Source: Allobranchiibius huperziae
Lineage (GTDB): Bacteria; Actinomycetota; Actinomycetes; Actinomycetales; Dermatophilaceae
Length of the DNA: 64,000 bases
Direction: 5' to 3'
NCBI RefSeq assembly: GCF_013410455.1
Contig: NZ_JACCFW010000001.1
Location: 2,496,929-2,560,928 of the forward strand
The notes under the pieces were generated by a model that saw only the letters and a program-made list of their open reading frames with translations, did no database searches and was not told where the DNA came from. The position numbers were made by a program, and so were the translations under genes. This document shows, in pieces, positions 48,116 through 57,273 of the stretch (the stretch's first letter is position 1; each line of letters begins with the position of its first letter).

Positions 48116-49216
48116 TCACAAGCTCCTGCCGCGCTTCCACCTCGGGAGCCAACGGGTCAGTCCCGCGCTGATCGCGATGAGGACGACGAGGGCCGACAAC
48201 GCCCACGCGGTCGACACGTACGTGAACATCAGCACCCCGAGTGCGAGCGAGGCCGACCAGAGGTAGAGCAGCAGCACGGCGCGGCGGTGGGAGTGGCCGA
48301 TGTCGAGCATCTTGTGATGCAGGTGCCCGCGGTCCGGCTTCCAGAACCGCAGTCCCCGTCGGCGCACCGCGAGGATCACATCCAGGACCGGCAGGGCGAG
48401 GATCGCCACCGGGAGGGCGATCGGCACCCAGAACGCCGCCGACTGCGACTTCACCTGACTGGGCTGCAGGGCCCCGGTGAACGTGATGGTCGAGGCCGAC
48501 AGCAGCAGCCCGAGCAGCAAGGCACCGGCATCCCCCATGAAGAGGCGCGCCGGGAAGAAGTTGTGCGGCAGGAAGCCGAGGCAGCACCCCGCCGTCACCG
48601 CCGAGACGAAGGCCGAGGCGCTGAAGACGCTGTCGGAGGGGTTCAGGTAGACGTGCGCGACTTGATAGGCCCACAGGAAGAACGCGACCGCTGCGATGGC
48701 CACGAATCCCGCGGCCAACCCGTCCAGCCCGTCGGCGAAGTTCACCGCGTTGGTCATCGCGATGACGATCACGAAGGTGAGCAGGATGAGGATCGGCTGC
48801 GGCAGGATCGTGTAGGAATCGCCGGTCGGCAGCGCGGACAGCTGCACGCCTCCGAACGCCATCACCCCCGCGGCGATCAGCTGCCCGGCGAACTTGGTCA
48901 ACGGGTCCAGCTCGCGGAAGTCGTCGATGGCACCCACCGCGGTGATGAACGCGGCCGCGATGAGGACGGCCAACACCTGATGGTTCGCGCCGTGCAGAAG
49001 GCTCGACGCGTGGCGCAGCCGACTCGCGATGAGCACCGCGGCCGCGAAACCGAGGAGCATCCCGACCCCGCCTAGTCGCGGGATCGGCACCGAGTGCACA
49101 TCACGCCCGCGTACCGGGGTGACGGCTCCGAACCGCACCGCCAGCCAGCGGATCGCCGGTGTCGTCAGGTAGGTGACGACCCCGGCGACGACCGCGACAA
49201 GCAGGTATTCACGCAC
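48116..49216 (-). CDS. wecA: WecA-like polyprenyl-phosphate GlcNAc-1-phosphate transferase
   Basis: A 366-aa membrane enzyme with about 11 helices, of the MraY/WecA/TagO family. It transfers a sugar phosphate to polyprenyl phosphate, the first step of arabinogalactan or other wall-polymer linkers. Catalytic motifs: AVGAIDDFRELDPLTKFAGQ (DDxx), NAVNFADGLDGLAAG, FMGDAGALLLG and the RGHLHHKMLDIGHSHR His cluster of the WecA branch. GTG start. Its location between glyA and the atp operon is common in actinobacteria. Confidence 0.92.
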   Translation of the reverse strand: MREYLLVAVVAGVVTYLTTPAIRWLAVRFGAVTPVRGRDVHSVPIPRLGGVGMLLGFAAAVLIASRLRHASSLLHGANHQVLAVLIAAAFITAVGAIDDFRELDPLTKFAGQLIAAGVMAFGGVQLSALPTGDSYTILPQPILILLTFVIVIAMTNAVNFADGLDGLAAGFVAIAAVAFFLWAYQVAHVYLNPSDSVFSASAFVSAVTAGCCLGFLPHNFFPARLFMGDAGALLLGLLLSASTITFTGALQPSQVKSQSAAFWVPIALPVAILALPVLDVILAVRRRGLRFWKPDRGHLHHKMLDIGHSHRRAVLLLYLWSASLALGVLMFTYVSTAWALSALVVLIAISAGLTRWLPRWKRGRSL

Positions 49217-49245
49217 TGGGAGACGGGGCTGGTCCGGCCGAAGCC

Positions 49246-50535
49246 CTAGGCCGGCCGGGGATACGCCGGGAAGCGGCCCACGAGGTCGGTGACCTCGGCG
49301 CGGACGTCCTTGGCGACCGGGTGGTCGGGGTCACCGTCGGTCTGGGTGATGGCCCGGTGGATCAGGTCGGCGATCTGCACCATCTCGGGGGTGCCCATCC
49401 CCTGCGTCGTGACGCTGGGGCTGCCGACGCGGATGCCGGAGGCGACGTTGGGCTTCTGCGGGTCGAACGGGATCGCGTTCTTGTTGAGCACGATGCCGGC
49501 GGCGTCCGCCCGCTCCTCCGCCTGCGCACCGGTCACCTGCACGCCCTGCAGATCGTGCAGGGACAGGTGGGTGTCGGTGCCGCCGGTGGTGGGACGGATC
49601 TCCTTCTCCCCCAGCGACGTCGCCAACTGCTGAGCGTTCTCGATGACCTGGCGGGCGTACGCGGCGTACTCGGGCGTCGCGCACTCCTTGAAGTTGACCG
49701 CCTTGGCCGCGATCGTGTGCATCTGCGGGCCGCCCTGCATCATCGGGAAGACGGCCTTGTCCAGCTTCGCCGCGTGCTCGGCCTTGCAGACGAGCGCACC
49801 GGAGCGCGGACCGCGCAGCACCTTGTGGGTGGTGAAGGTGACCACGTCGGCGTACGGGACGGGCGAAGGGATCGCCTTTCCGGCGACCAGGCCGATGAAG
49901 TGCGCGGCGTCGACCCAGAAGATCGCGCCGATCTCGTCGGCCAGGTTGCGGAAGAACTCGAAGTCGATGAGCCGCGGGATGGCCGATCCACCGGCGAGGA
50001 TCACCTTGGGCCGGTGCTCCTTGGCGAGCGCCTCGACCTCGGCGTAGTCGATGTTCTCCGACTCCTTCTCCACGCCGTAGCCGACGGAGTTGAACCACTT
50101 GCCGGAGAAGCTGACCTTCGTGCCGTGCGTGAGGTGCCCGCCCATCGGCAGCGACATGCCGAGGATGGTCTCGCCGGGCTTGAGGAACGCGCCGTAGACG
50201 GCCTGGTTGGCGCTCGCGCCGGAGTGGGCCTGGACGTTGGCGTGCTCGGCGTCGAACAGGCTCTTGCACCGCTCGATCGCCAGGTTCTCGGCCTTGTCGA
50301 CCTCCGAGCACCCGCCGTAGTAGCGGCGGCCGGGGTAGCCCTCGGCGTACTTGTTGGACAGTGTCGAGCCCAGCGCGGTGAGCACCGCGGGGCTGGACAT
50401 GTTCTCGCTGGCGATCAGCTGCAGGCCGCTGCGCAGCCGGTCCAGCTCGGACAGCAGCACCCCCGAGATCTCGGGGTCGAACGCGGCGAGGGCGTCGAAA
50501 TCGGAGCCGTAGAAGGGCGTGGGCGAAGCGGTCAT
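49246..50535 (-). CDS. glyA: Serine hydroxymethyltransferase
   Basis: A 429-aa PLP enzyme that converts serine and tetrahydrofolate to glycine and methylene-THF. The Schiff-base Lys238 lies in VVTFTTHKVLRGPRSG. Other family segments: LIASENMSSPAVLTALGS, NKYAEGYPGRRYYGGCSEVD and VDAAHFIGLVAGK. Length is standard. It follows the Sua5-type gene after 9 bp, so they are co-transcribed. No glycine riboswitch is visible ahead of it. Confidence 0.97.
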   Translation of the reverse strand: MTASPTPFYGSDFDALAAFDPEISGVLLSELDRLRSGLQLIASENMSSPAVLTALGSTLSNKYAEGYPGRRYYGGCSEVDKAENLAIERCKSLFDAEHANVQAHSGASANQAVYGAFLKPGETILGMSLPMGGHLTHGTKVSFSGKWFNSVGYGVEKESENIDYAEVEALAKEHRPKVILAGGSAIPRLIDFEFFRNLADEIGAIFWVDAAHFIGLVAGKAIPSPVPYADVVTFTTHKVLRGPRSGALVCKAEHAAKLDKAVFPMMQGGPQMHTIAAKAVNFKECATPEYAAYARQVIENAQQLATSLGEKEIRPTTGGTDTHLSLHDLQGVQVTGAQAEERADAAGIVLNKNAIPFDPQKPNVASGIRVGSPSVTTQGMGTPEMVQIADLIHRAITQTDGDPDHPVAKDVRAEVTDLVGRFPAYPRPA

Positions 50536-50544
50536 CGGGTCACC

Positions 50545-51471
50545 TTAGGCGTCGGACGTGGGAGTGGAACGGGTGCCGTCGGTGTGGTCCGAGGGCGGGG
50601 CGGGTAGGTCGGGCGAGGGCACCTCGGCGGACGGCGCACCGTCCTGCGGGAGGTCGCTCGCAGGCAACGTGCCGTCCTGCGGCGGCACGAACACGGGGTC
50701 GATAACGGCGTCCACATCGCCGTCGGGCGTGCCTTCGGGCTCGGTCTGCGACAGATCGAGCGGCTCGGGTCCGTCCTGATCGTCGGCGGGCGCCTTCGAG
50801 AGGCTGACCCCGTTCCCGGTGGAGGGCTCGATCAGCTCCACACCCGCCAGCACTTCGCGCAGCGCATCGGTGCCGATCGCGCCGGCCCGCAGCAGCACCG
50901 GGTCGGGCTTGGTGCAGTCCAGGATGGTCGAGGGCTCGTTGCCGCTGCGCTCACCGCCGTCGAGGTAGACCTCCACGGCGGGGCCGAGGGCGAATCCGGC
51001 CTCGGTGATCGTGGTCGCGGTCGGCTTGCCGGTCCGGTTCGCTGAGCTGACCGCCATCGGGCCGACCCGTTCGAGCAGCGCCAGGGCGACTTCATCGTCC
51101 GGCATCCGCAACCCGACGGTGCCGTTGTTGTCGCCGAGGTCCCAGGCCAGCGAGGGCTGCGCGCGCAGGATCAGCGTGAGTCCGCCGGGCCAGAAGCGCT
51201 CCATGAGGCGCCGCGCGTACGACGGCACCGACATCGCCAGTCCGTCGACCGTCGGGAGCCCCGGCACGAGCACGGGCGGGGGCATCTCACGGCCGCGGCC
51301 CTTGGCGTCGAGCAGCTTCTGGACCGCCGAGGGATTGAACGCGTCGGCGCCGATGCCGTAGACCGTGTCGGTCGGGAGGACGACGCACTCACCCAGGTCG
51401 AGCGCGGACTTCGCAGCGTCGAGACCGTCCTCCCGGGTCTGCGGATTCGCGCAGTCGAAGACGGGGCTCAA
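50545..51471 (-). CDS. L-threonylcarbamoyladenylate synthase (Sua5/YrdC) with disordered tail
   Basis: A 308-aa protein. Residues 15-210 are a YrdC domain that makes threonylcarbamoyl-AMP for the t6A modification of tRNA (GECVVLPTDTVYGIGADAF, KGRGREMPPPVLV, SSANRTGKPTATT). Residues about 215-308 are a Pro/Asp/Glu/Ser-rich tail with SxLPQDGxxPS-like repeats, absent in usual YrdC proteins and likely disordered. The start is TTG at 51471, preceded by GGAG at 8 nt. Adjacent glyA starts 9 bp later. Confidence 0.9.
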   Translation of the reverse strand: MSPVFDCANPQTREDGLDAAKSALDLGECVVLPTDTVYGIGADAFNPSAVQKLLDAKGRGREMPPPVLVPGLPTVDGLAMSVPSYARRLMERFWPGGLTLILRAQPSLAWDLGDNNGTVGLRMPDDEVALALLERVGPMAVSSANRTGKPTATTITEAGFALGPAVEVYLDGGERSGNEPSTILDCTKPDPVLLRAGAIGTDALREVLAGVELIEPSTGNGVSLSKAPADDQDGPEPLDLSQTEPEGTPDGDVDAVIDPVFVPPQDGTLPASDLPQDGAPSAEVPSPDLPAPPSDHTDGTRSTPTSDA

Positions 51472-51536
51472 CGAAGGACTCCTGCAGGTGTGGGCCGGGT
51501 AGGAGGCTCCAGGCTAATGGTCGGCGCCGGGCTCGA

Positions 51537-52634
51537 CTACGTCCGCCACAACCCTTCGTCCATCGCGCGTTGCAACATCGCACGGTGCGCTGTCGGGTCC
51601 AGACCCCTCGCCGCCGGCCAGTCCTCGTCGTAGTAGGTCGCGCTGTAGCGCTCGCCGCCGTCGCAGAGCAACGTGACGATGCTGCCGGTCTCCCCCCGCG
51701 CCTTCATCTCGCATGCCAGCTCGAGCACCCCGGTCAGGTTCGTGCCGGTGGATCCGCCCGCGAACAGGCCCGTGCGCTCGCGCAACAGGTGAACGGCCGC
51801 GATCGAGGCGGCGTCCGGCACCTGGATCATCCGATCCACGATCTGCGGCTGGAACGACGGCTCGACGCGCGGGCGCCCGATGCCCTCGATCCGCGAACCC
51901 CGGCCGGTGACGTGGGAGGCGTCGCGCTCCACCCAGCCCCCGTAGAACGCGGAGCCCTCCGGGTCGACGACGCACAGCCGGGTCGGGATGCCCTGGTAGC
52001 GCAGATAGCGTCCGATCGTCGCGCTGGTGCCTCCGGTACCAGCGCCCACCACGATCCACGCCGGCTGCGGATGCCGCTCCAGTCGCATCTGATCGAAGAT
52101 GGATTCGGCGATGTTGTTGTTGCCGCGCCAGTCGGTCGCCCGCTCGGCGTAGGTGAACTGGTCGAGATAGTGCCCGCCGCATTCCCGCGCGATCTGCTCC
52201 GCGGCTGCATAAACGGCGCCGGCGTCGTCCACGAAGTGGCAGCGGCCGCCGTACCGCTCGATGAGCACGATCTTCTCGGCACTGGTCGAGCGCGGCATGA
52301 CAGCCACGAACGGCAGGCCCAGCAGCTGCGCGAAGTACGCCTCGCTGACCGCGGTCGAACCGCTCGACGCCTCCACAACCGTCGACCCCTCGCGGATCCA
52401 CCCGTTACAGAGGGCGTAGAGGAAGAGGCTGCGCGCCAGGCGGTGTTTGAGACTTCCGGTCGGGTGGGTCGACTCGTCCTTGAAGTAGATGTCGATCCCA
52501 TCGAGACCGGCCAGGCGCAACGGGATCAGGTGAGTGTCGGCCGACCTGTTGGCGTCTGCTGCGACTTTGCGTACGGCGTCCGCGACCCAGGACCGCTCCT
52601 TCGGACAGCCGTGCTGCGGCTGGGTGGTCGACAT
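51537..52634 (-). CDS. PLP-dependent L-cysteine desulfhydrase, Cds1-like
   Basis: A 365-aa fold-type II PLP enzyme of the cysteine synthase family. The Schiff-base Lys63 is in [20 protein letters not shown], and the glycine-rich PLP phosphate loop is [15 protein letters not shown]. The segment after SLKHR and overall length match mycobacterial Cds1, which breaks L-cysteine to sulfide, pyruvate and ammonia; O-acetylserine sulfhydrylases lack the long N-terminus. TAGACT ends 8 nt before the ATG and no Shine-Dalgarno is seen. It is separate from the downstream Sua5 gene. Confidence 0.88.
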   Translation of the reverse strand: MSTTQPQHGCPKERSWVADAVRKVAADANRSADTHLIPLRLAGLDGIDIYFKDESTHPTGSLKHRLARSLFLYALCNGWIREGSTVVEASSGSTAVSEAYFAQLLGLPFVAVMPRSTSAEKIVLIERYGGRCHFVDDAGAVYAAAEQIARECGGHYLDQFTYAERATDWRGNNNIAESIFDQMRLERHPQPAWIVVGAGTGGTSATIGRYLRYQGIPTRLCVVDPEGSAFYGGWVERDASHVTGRGSRIEGIGRPRVEPSFQPQIVDRMIQVPDAASIAAVHLLRERTGLFAGGSTGTNLTGVLELACEMKARGETGSIVTLLCDGGERYSATYYDEDWPAARGLDPTAHRAMLQRAMDEGLWRT

Positions 52635-52648
52635 GCCGCAGGAGTCTA
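52635..52648 (-). promoter_or_regulatory. Leaderless-type -10 box of the cysteine desulfhydrase gene
   Basis: On the minus strand TAGACT (52648-52643) is followed by 8 nt and the ATG at 52634. No Shine-Dalgarno lies between. Confidence 0.5.
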
Positions 52649-52746
52649 AGAGAGGGAAACTGCCGATCGCCGACCGCCGACCTCGCCCAACAGGCCGTTA
52701 TCCATCTCGCCCGGGACCGCGCGAACCTGCGACGGCGGAGGAGGCC

Positions 52747-53748
52747 CTACACCGTTCGTTCGGCGTCGTGCATCGTGCCCGCCACGCGGAAGCCGAACTG
52801 CGCGTTGAGTGCCAGCATCGGGGCGTTGGACTGTGACGTCCAGGTCTGGACGTACCGCGCTTCGGCTGCGGTGTCGGCCGTGATCCGCTCGAGCTGGTGC
52901 AGGTTCGCGGCCTTCAGCGACCGGCCGACTCCCTTGCCCCGGGCCGCCCGGTCGACCAGCGTCGAGTCCTGCACCACGATCGCCGGCTCGTCGGCGTCGA
53001 GGAACATCTCGGTGAAACCCACCGGGCGGTCCCGCAGCAGCGCCATGCTGCGCAGCACGGTCCAGCCCCGCTCGATCATCCGGCCCTCATCCTCGCGCAT
53101 CCGCTCGACGTCGATCCGGGTGTCGCCCCGGACCAGGTCCCCGACCGGGTGGTCCTCCTGCATCTGCTGCTTCAGGGCCGCCCACTCCAGCTCGTATCGC
53201 TGCGGGCACGCGCCGACCCACGACTGCACGCGTACCTCTCCGGAGGGTGGATCGCCCTCCCCGCGACCGTCCCACGGCAGGTCGAGCAGCAGCCTGTCCT
53301 CGACGTTGCCGACCCGGAAGCCCTGGTCGCGTAGGAATCGTCCGGACCGCGTGTCCTCGAGCGCCTGCGCGCCGGGGACGTGCACCTCCGTCTGCAGGGT
53401 GTGGTGACCGTGATCGGCGGCGAACTGCAGGGCGTACGAGGCCAGTTCACGACCGATGCCTCGTCCCTGCGCTTCCGGGGCGACGGCCAGCTCGACCTGG
53501 ACGGGCTCGGCCGGGTCGCCCACGGCCGAGACCAGCTCCAGGGCGCCGACGACCCGCGTGCCGTCCAGGGCGGCGTACCTCCAACGGCTTCTGCGCGGGT
53601 GAGGGTGCTCGGCGGTGTAGAGCACATGGGCGAGCGAGATCCACCACATCGGCCCCTGCCCCTGCGTGTACGCGGCCCGCAGGACCTCGTGCCACTGGCG
53701 CAGGATCGGGGACGACGGGTCGACTGCCACGATCCGGGGCTCGCTCAT
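52747..53748 (-). CDS. Double GNAT-domain N-acetyltransferase
   Basis: A 333-aa protein with two GNAT folds. The first has the acetyl-CoA loop VELAVAPEAQGRGIGRELAS (about 90-108). The second has STLVDRAARGKGVGRSLKAA (about 263-282) and ends with RYVQTWTSQSNAPMLALNAQ and FGFRVAG. Both loops keep the Q/RxxGxG/A pattern, so both may bind acetyl-CoA. The substrate is unknown; similar two-domain proteins include mycothiol synthase, but residues here do not support MshD. AGGA lies 8 nt before the ATG. Confidence 0.85.
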   Translation of the reverse strand: MSEPRIVAVDPSSPILRQWHEVLRAAYTQGQGPMWWISLAHVLYTAEHPHPRRSRWRYAALDGTRVVGALELVSAVGDPAEPVQVELAVAPEAQGRGIGRELASYALQFAADHGHHTLQTEVHVPGAQALEDTRSGRFLRDQGFRVGNVEDRLLLDLPWDGRGEGDPPSGEVRVQSWVGACPQRYELEWAALKQQMQEDHPVGDLVRGDTRIDVERMREDEGRMIERGWTVLRSMALLRDRPVGFTEMFLDADEPAIVVQDSTLVDRAARGKGVGRSLKAANLHQLERITADTAAEARYVQTWTSQSNAPMLALNAQFGFRVAGTMHDAERTV

Positions 53749-53820
53749 GGGGTCATCCTGCGACGCGCGTCGGTTTGTCGCCAGTCACTTCCACGCTCGA
53801 CCCCGCCCGCGCCGACGTCC

Positions 53821-53900
53821 GGACGCCCACGAGGGACCACGCGGCGCCGTTCGGGGAGGCCGCGTGCGCCGAGGACGCGCACGAGGGCCCGCGCGGTGCC
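53821..53900. repeat. Imperfect 28-bp direct repeat, 52-bp offset
   Basis: GGACGCCCACGAGGGACCAC (from 53821) recurs as GGACGCGCACGAGGGCCCGC (from 53873), each followed by a similar GCGG(C/T)GCC, about 24 of 28 positions alike. It lies in the 171-bp gap between the UvrA-like stop and the GNAT start, which holds no gene. Confidence 0.4.
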
Positions 53901-53919
53901 GCTTGCGGGCTCACGGCTC

Positions 53920-56319
53920 TCAGCCGGCGACGTACTCCGCGAGGTGCTCGCCGGTGAGCGTGGACCGGGCGCCGACCAGATCGGCCGGCGTGCCCTCGAA
54001 GACGACCCGGCCGCCGTCGTGGCCGGCGCCGGGACCCAGGTCGACGATCCAGTCCGCGTGCGCCATGACGGCCTGGTGGTGCTCGACCACGACTACCGTC
54101 TTGCCCGAGTCGACCAGCCGGTCCAGCAGCTCGAGCAGACGCTCGACGTCGGCCAGGTGCAGCCCGGCAGTCGGCTCGTCGAGCACGAAGACGCCGCCCT
54201 TCTCGCCCAGGTGGGTCGCGAGCTTCAGCCGCTGCCGCTCGCCGCCCGACAGGGTCGGCAGAGGCTGCCCGATGGTGAGGTACCCGAGCCCCACGTCCAC
54301 CAGCCGTTCGAGGATCGTGTGCGCGGCCGGGACGGCGGCGTCGCCCTCCCCGAAGAACCGCTCGGCGTCGGTCACCGACATCTCCAGCACTTCGCTGATG
54401 TCGCGGCCACCGAGTCGGTACTCCAGCACCGCCGTCTGGAAGCGCCGGCCCTCGCACACCTCGCACGTCGTGGCCACTCCGGCCATGATCGCCAGATCGG
54501 TATAGATCACGCCGGCGCCCTTGCACGCCGGGCACGCACCGTCGGAGTTCGAGCTGAAGAGAGCGGGTTTCACGCCATTGGCCTTCGCGAAGGCCTTGCG
54601 GATCGGGTCCAGCAGGCCGGTGTACGTCGCCGGGTTGCTGCGCCGTGAACCCTTGATCGGGCTCTGGTCGATCGTCACGACACCGTCCTGGCCCGCGAGC
54701 GCGGCGGTGACCAGGGAGCTCTTGCCGGATCCGGCGACGCCGGTGAGGGCGACCAGCACACCGAGCGGGACGTCCACGTCGACGTCCTGCAGGTTGTGCA
54801 GGTCGGCTCCTCGCAGTTCCAACGCGCCCGTCGCAGCGCGTACCTGCTCCTTCAGGCTCGCACGGTCCTGCAGGTGACGACCGGTGGCGGTGTCGGCCTT
54901 TCGCAGCTGCGCGACGGTGCCCTCGAAGCGGACCTCGCCACCCGCCGCACCCGCTCCCGGGCCGAGGTCGACGACGTGGTCGGCGATCTGGATGGTCTCG
55001 GGCTTGTGCTCCACGACCAGCACGGTGTTGCCCTTGTCCCGCAGCCGGAGCAGCAGCTCGTTCATCCGTTGGATGTCGTGCGGGTGCAGCCCGATGGTCG
55101 GTTCGTCGAAGACGTAGGTGACGTCGGTGAGCGAGGACCCGAGATGGCGCACCATCTTCACGCGCTGCGCCTCGCCGCCGGACAGGGTGCCCGACGGGCG
55201 GTCGAGGCTGAGGTAGCCGAGACCGATCTCGACGAAGGAGTCCAGCGACTCCCCCAGCGACTGCAGGAGCGGAGCGACGGTCGGCTCGTCCAGGCCGCGC
55301 ACCCACTCCGCGAGATCGCTGATCTGCATGGCCGACGCCTCGGCGATGTTGAGCCCGCCGACGGTGCTGGCCAGGACCTCCTTGGTGAGCCGGGTCCCGC
55401 CGCAGTCGGGGCAGGTGGAGAAGGTGACCACCCGCTCCACGAACGCGCGGATGTGCGGCTGCAGGGTGTCGATGTCCTTGGCCAGGAAGGACCTTCGGAT
55501 CTTCGGGATGATCCCCTCGTAGGTCAGGTTGATCCCGTCGACCTTGATCCGGGTGGCTTCCTTGTAGAGGAGTGCGTCCAGCTCCCTCTTGGTGAACTTC
55601 TCGATCGGCTTGTCGGGGTCGAAGAAGCCGCAGCCGCGGAAGATCCGGCCGTACCAGCCGTCCATGCTGTAACCCGGTATGACGAGAGCGCCCTCGTTGA
55701 GCGAGCGGTCCGCGTCGTACAGCTGGGTCAGGTCGAAATCGGTCACCGATCCTCGGCCCTCGCACCGCGGACACATGCCGCCGGTGACGCTGAAGCTGCG
55801 CCGCTCCTTGGTCGTGCGGCCACCCCGCTCCATGGTCACCGCCCCGGCGCCGCTCATCGAGGCGACGTTGAAGGAGAACGCCTGGGGCGAGCCGACGTAC
55901 GGCGTGCCGACCCGACTGAAGAGCACCCGCAGCATCGCGTTGACGTCCGTCGCGGTGCCCACCGTGGACCGCGCGTCGGCACCCATTCGCTCCTGCCCCA
56001 CCACGATCGCCGTCGTGAGGCCGTCGAGCACGTCGACGTCGGGGCGCGCCAGCGTGGGCATGAAGCCCCGCACGAACGCGCTGTAGGTCTCGTTGATCAG
56101 CCGCTGGGAGTCGGCGGCGATCGTCCCGAAGACCAGCGAGCTCTTCCCCGAGCCCGACACCCCCGTGAAGACCGTCAGCCGGCGCTTGGGGATCTGCACG
56201 CTGACGTCCTTCAGGTTGTTCACCCGGGCGCCCCGCACCGTGATCAGGTCGTGCTGGTCGGCGGCATGCGGTGTCGAGGACGGCGCCGGCGTGCGCCGGC
56301 GCCCCGAGGCCGTGCTCAT
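53920..56319 (-). CDS. UvrA-like ABC ATPase (UvrA2/drug-resistance class)
   Basis: A 799-aa, twin-ATPase protein of the UvrA family. It has Walker A GVSGSGKSSLVFG, signature LSGGEAQRVKMVRHLG and Walker B VFDEPTIGLHPHD in the first half, and GVAGSGKSSLVT, LSGGERQRLKLATHLG and FVLDEPTAGLHLAD in the second. Zinc-module pairs CPRCEGRG, CPDCGG, CPACKGAG and CEVCEGRR are kept. It is about 150 residues shorter than housekeeping UvrA, as in UvrA2/DrrC-type proteins that lack the UvrB-binding insert and are linked to resistance against DNA-binding drugs. GAGGGAG precedes the ATG. It follows a VOC gene by 39 bp. Confidence 0.92.
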   Translation of the reverse strand: MSTASGRRRTPAPSSTPHAADQHDLITVRGARVNNLKDVSVQIPKRRLTVFTGVSGSGKSSLVFGTIAADSQRLINETYSAFVRGFMPTLARPDVDVLDGLTTAIVVGQERMGADARSTVGTATDVNAMLRVLFSRVGTPYVGSPQAFSFNVASMSGAGAVTMERGGRTTKERRSFSVTGGMCPRCEGRGSVTDFDLTQLYDADRSLNEGALVIPGYSMDGWYGRIFRGCGFFDPDKPIEKFTKRELDALLYKEATRIKVDGINLTYEGIIPKIRRSFLAKDIDTLQPHIRAFVERVVTFSTCPDCGGTRLTKEVLASTVGGLNIAEASAMQISDLAEWVRGLDEPTVAPLLQSLGESLDSFVEIGLGYLSLDRPSGTLSGGEAQRVKMVRHLGSSLTDVTYVFDEPTIGLHPHDIQRMNELLLRLRDKGNTVLVVEHKPETIQIADHVVDLGPGAGAAGGEVRFEGTVAQLRKADTATGRHLQDRASLKEQVRAATGALELRGADLHNLQDVDVDVPLGVLVALTGVAGSGKSSLVTAALAGQDGVVTIDQSPIKGSRRSNPATYTGLLDPIRKAFAKANGVKPALFSSNSDGACPACKGAGVIYTDLAIMAGVATTCEVCEGRRFQTAVLEYRLGGRDISEVLEMSVTDAERFFGEGDAAVPAAHTILERLVDVGLGYLTIGQPLPTLSGGERQRLKLATHLGEKGGVFVLDEPTAGLHLADVERLLELLDRLVDSGKTVVVVEHHQAVMAHADWIVDLGPGAGHDGGRVVFEGTPADLVGARSTLTGEHLAEYVAG

Positions 56320-56358
56320 CGTGTCTCCCTCTGCCGGCGCGTTCTCCGCACCGACAGC

Positions 56359-56769
56359 TCAGTGGACCTCGTTCATCCGGATCAGGTTGCCGGACGGGTC
56401 CCGGAACGCGGCGTCGCGCACACCGTACGGCTGCTCGATCGGCTCCTGCACGACCTCGGCGCCCGCCGCCTGGAGACGGTCGAAGGTCTCGTCCAGATTC
56501 GGCGTGGCCAGCGTGATGATCGCGAAGGTGCCTTTGGCCATCATCTCGGTGATGGTGCGGCGCTCCTCGTCGGTGACGCCGGGGTCGGCGCCCGGCGGGA
56601 AGAGCACGATGGACGTACCGGGCTGACCGGCGGGCCCGACCGTGATCCAGTGCATCCCGTTGTAGCCGACGTCGTTCCGGACCTCGAAACCGAGGACGTC
56701 CCGATAGAAGGTGAGCGTCGCGGCCGGATCCGTCTGGGGCAGGAAGGCGTTGTGAATGGTGATGTCCAT
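56359..56769 (-). CDS. VOC-fold protein (glyoxalase/bleomycin-resistance type)
   Basis: A 136-aa VOC protein: MDITIHNAFLPQTDPAATLT, FYRDVLGFEVRNDVGYNGMH, LATPNLDETFDRLQAAGAEV, then AAFRDPSGNLIRMNEVH with a metal-binding end. It is of the PhnB/bleomycin-resistance-like group. It starts 5 bp after the AraC stop, and TAGCGT inside the AraC 3' end is spaced 7 nt from the ATG, so it may also have its own leaderless message. Substrate unknown; drug binding is possible in this context. Confidence 0.85.
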   Translation of the reverse strand: MDITIHNAFLPQTDPAATLTFYRDVLGFEVRNDVGYNGMHWITVGPAGQPGTSIVLFPPGADPGVTDEERRTITEMMAKGTFAIITLATPNLDETFDRLQAAGAEVVQEPIEQPYGVRDAAFRDPSGNLIRMNEVH

Positions 56770-56782
56770 GGCGCTCACGCTA
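56770..56782 (-). promoter_or_regulatory. Possible leaderless -10 box of the VOC gene
   Basis: On the minus strand TAGCGT (56782-56777) overlaps the last codons of the AraC gene and is followed by 7 nt and the ATG at 56769. Confidence 0.4.
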
Positions 56783-57224
56783 GATCCGCCGCCGCGACGC
56801 GGGCTTCTCGATTCCTGACCGGTCTGGTCACCTGCTTCACCACGCACGACGGGATGCCCGACGTCGCGGACGCCACCTCTTGGCGGTAGGTGCTCGGCGG
56901 CACACCGATCAACTCGGCGAACCGGCTGCTGAAGGTGCCGAGAGAGGAGCAACCGACCGCGAAGCAGACGTCGGTGACGCTGAGGTCGCCGCGGCGCAGC
57001 AGCGCCATCGCACGCTCGATCCGCCGGGTCATCAGATAGGCGTACGGCGACTCGCCGTACGCCGTGCGGAACTCGCGGCTGAGGTGGCCGGCCGACATGT
57101 GCACCCCGCGCGCGAGCGCCTCGACGTCCAGGGGCTGGGCGTACTCCCGGTCCATCCGGTCCCGGACCCGGCGCAACAGGATCAGCGTGCGCAGTCGCGC
57201 CTGCGTATCGGGGCTGTCGTTCAT
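56775..57224 (-). CDS. AraC-family transcriptional regulator
   Basis: A 149-aa regulator that is almost only an AraC-type double HTH (residues about 18-115): VEALARGVHMSAGHLSREFR and VTDVCFAVGCSSLGTFSSRF, GVPPSTYR. There is no N-terminal sensor domain. A 30-residue tail follows. Small AraC proteins next to VOC genes are common in actinobacteria, and control of the VOC-UvrA genes is a reasonable inference. It lies 49 bp after the SRPBCC gene. Confidence 0.88.
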   Translation of the reverse strand: MNDSPDTQARLRTLILLRRVRDRMDREYAQPLDVEALARGVHMSAGHLSREFRTAYGESPYAYLMTRRIERAMALLRRGDLSVTDVCFAVGCSSLGTFSSRFAELIGVPPSTYRQEVASATSGIPSCVVKQVTRPVRNREARVAAADLA

Positions 57225-57273
57225 CTGCGCGATCGTGCCACGCCGACCTGGTGCGCGCTCGGCGTCATGGGGC

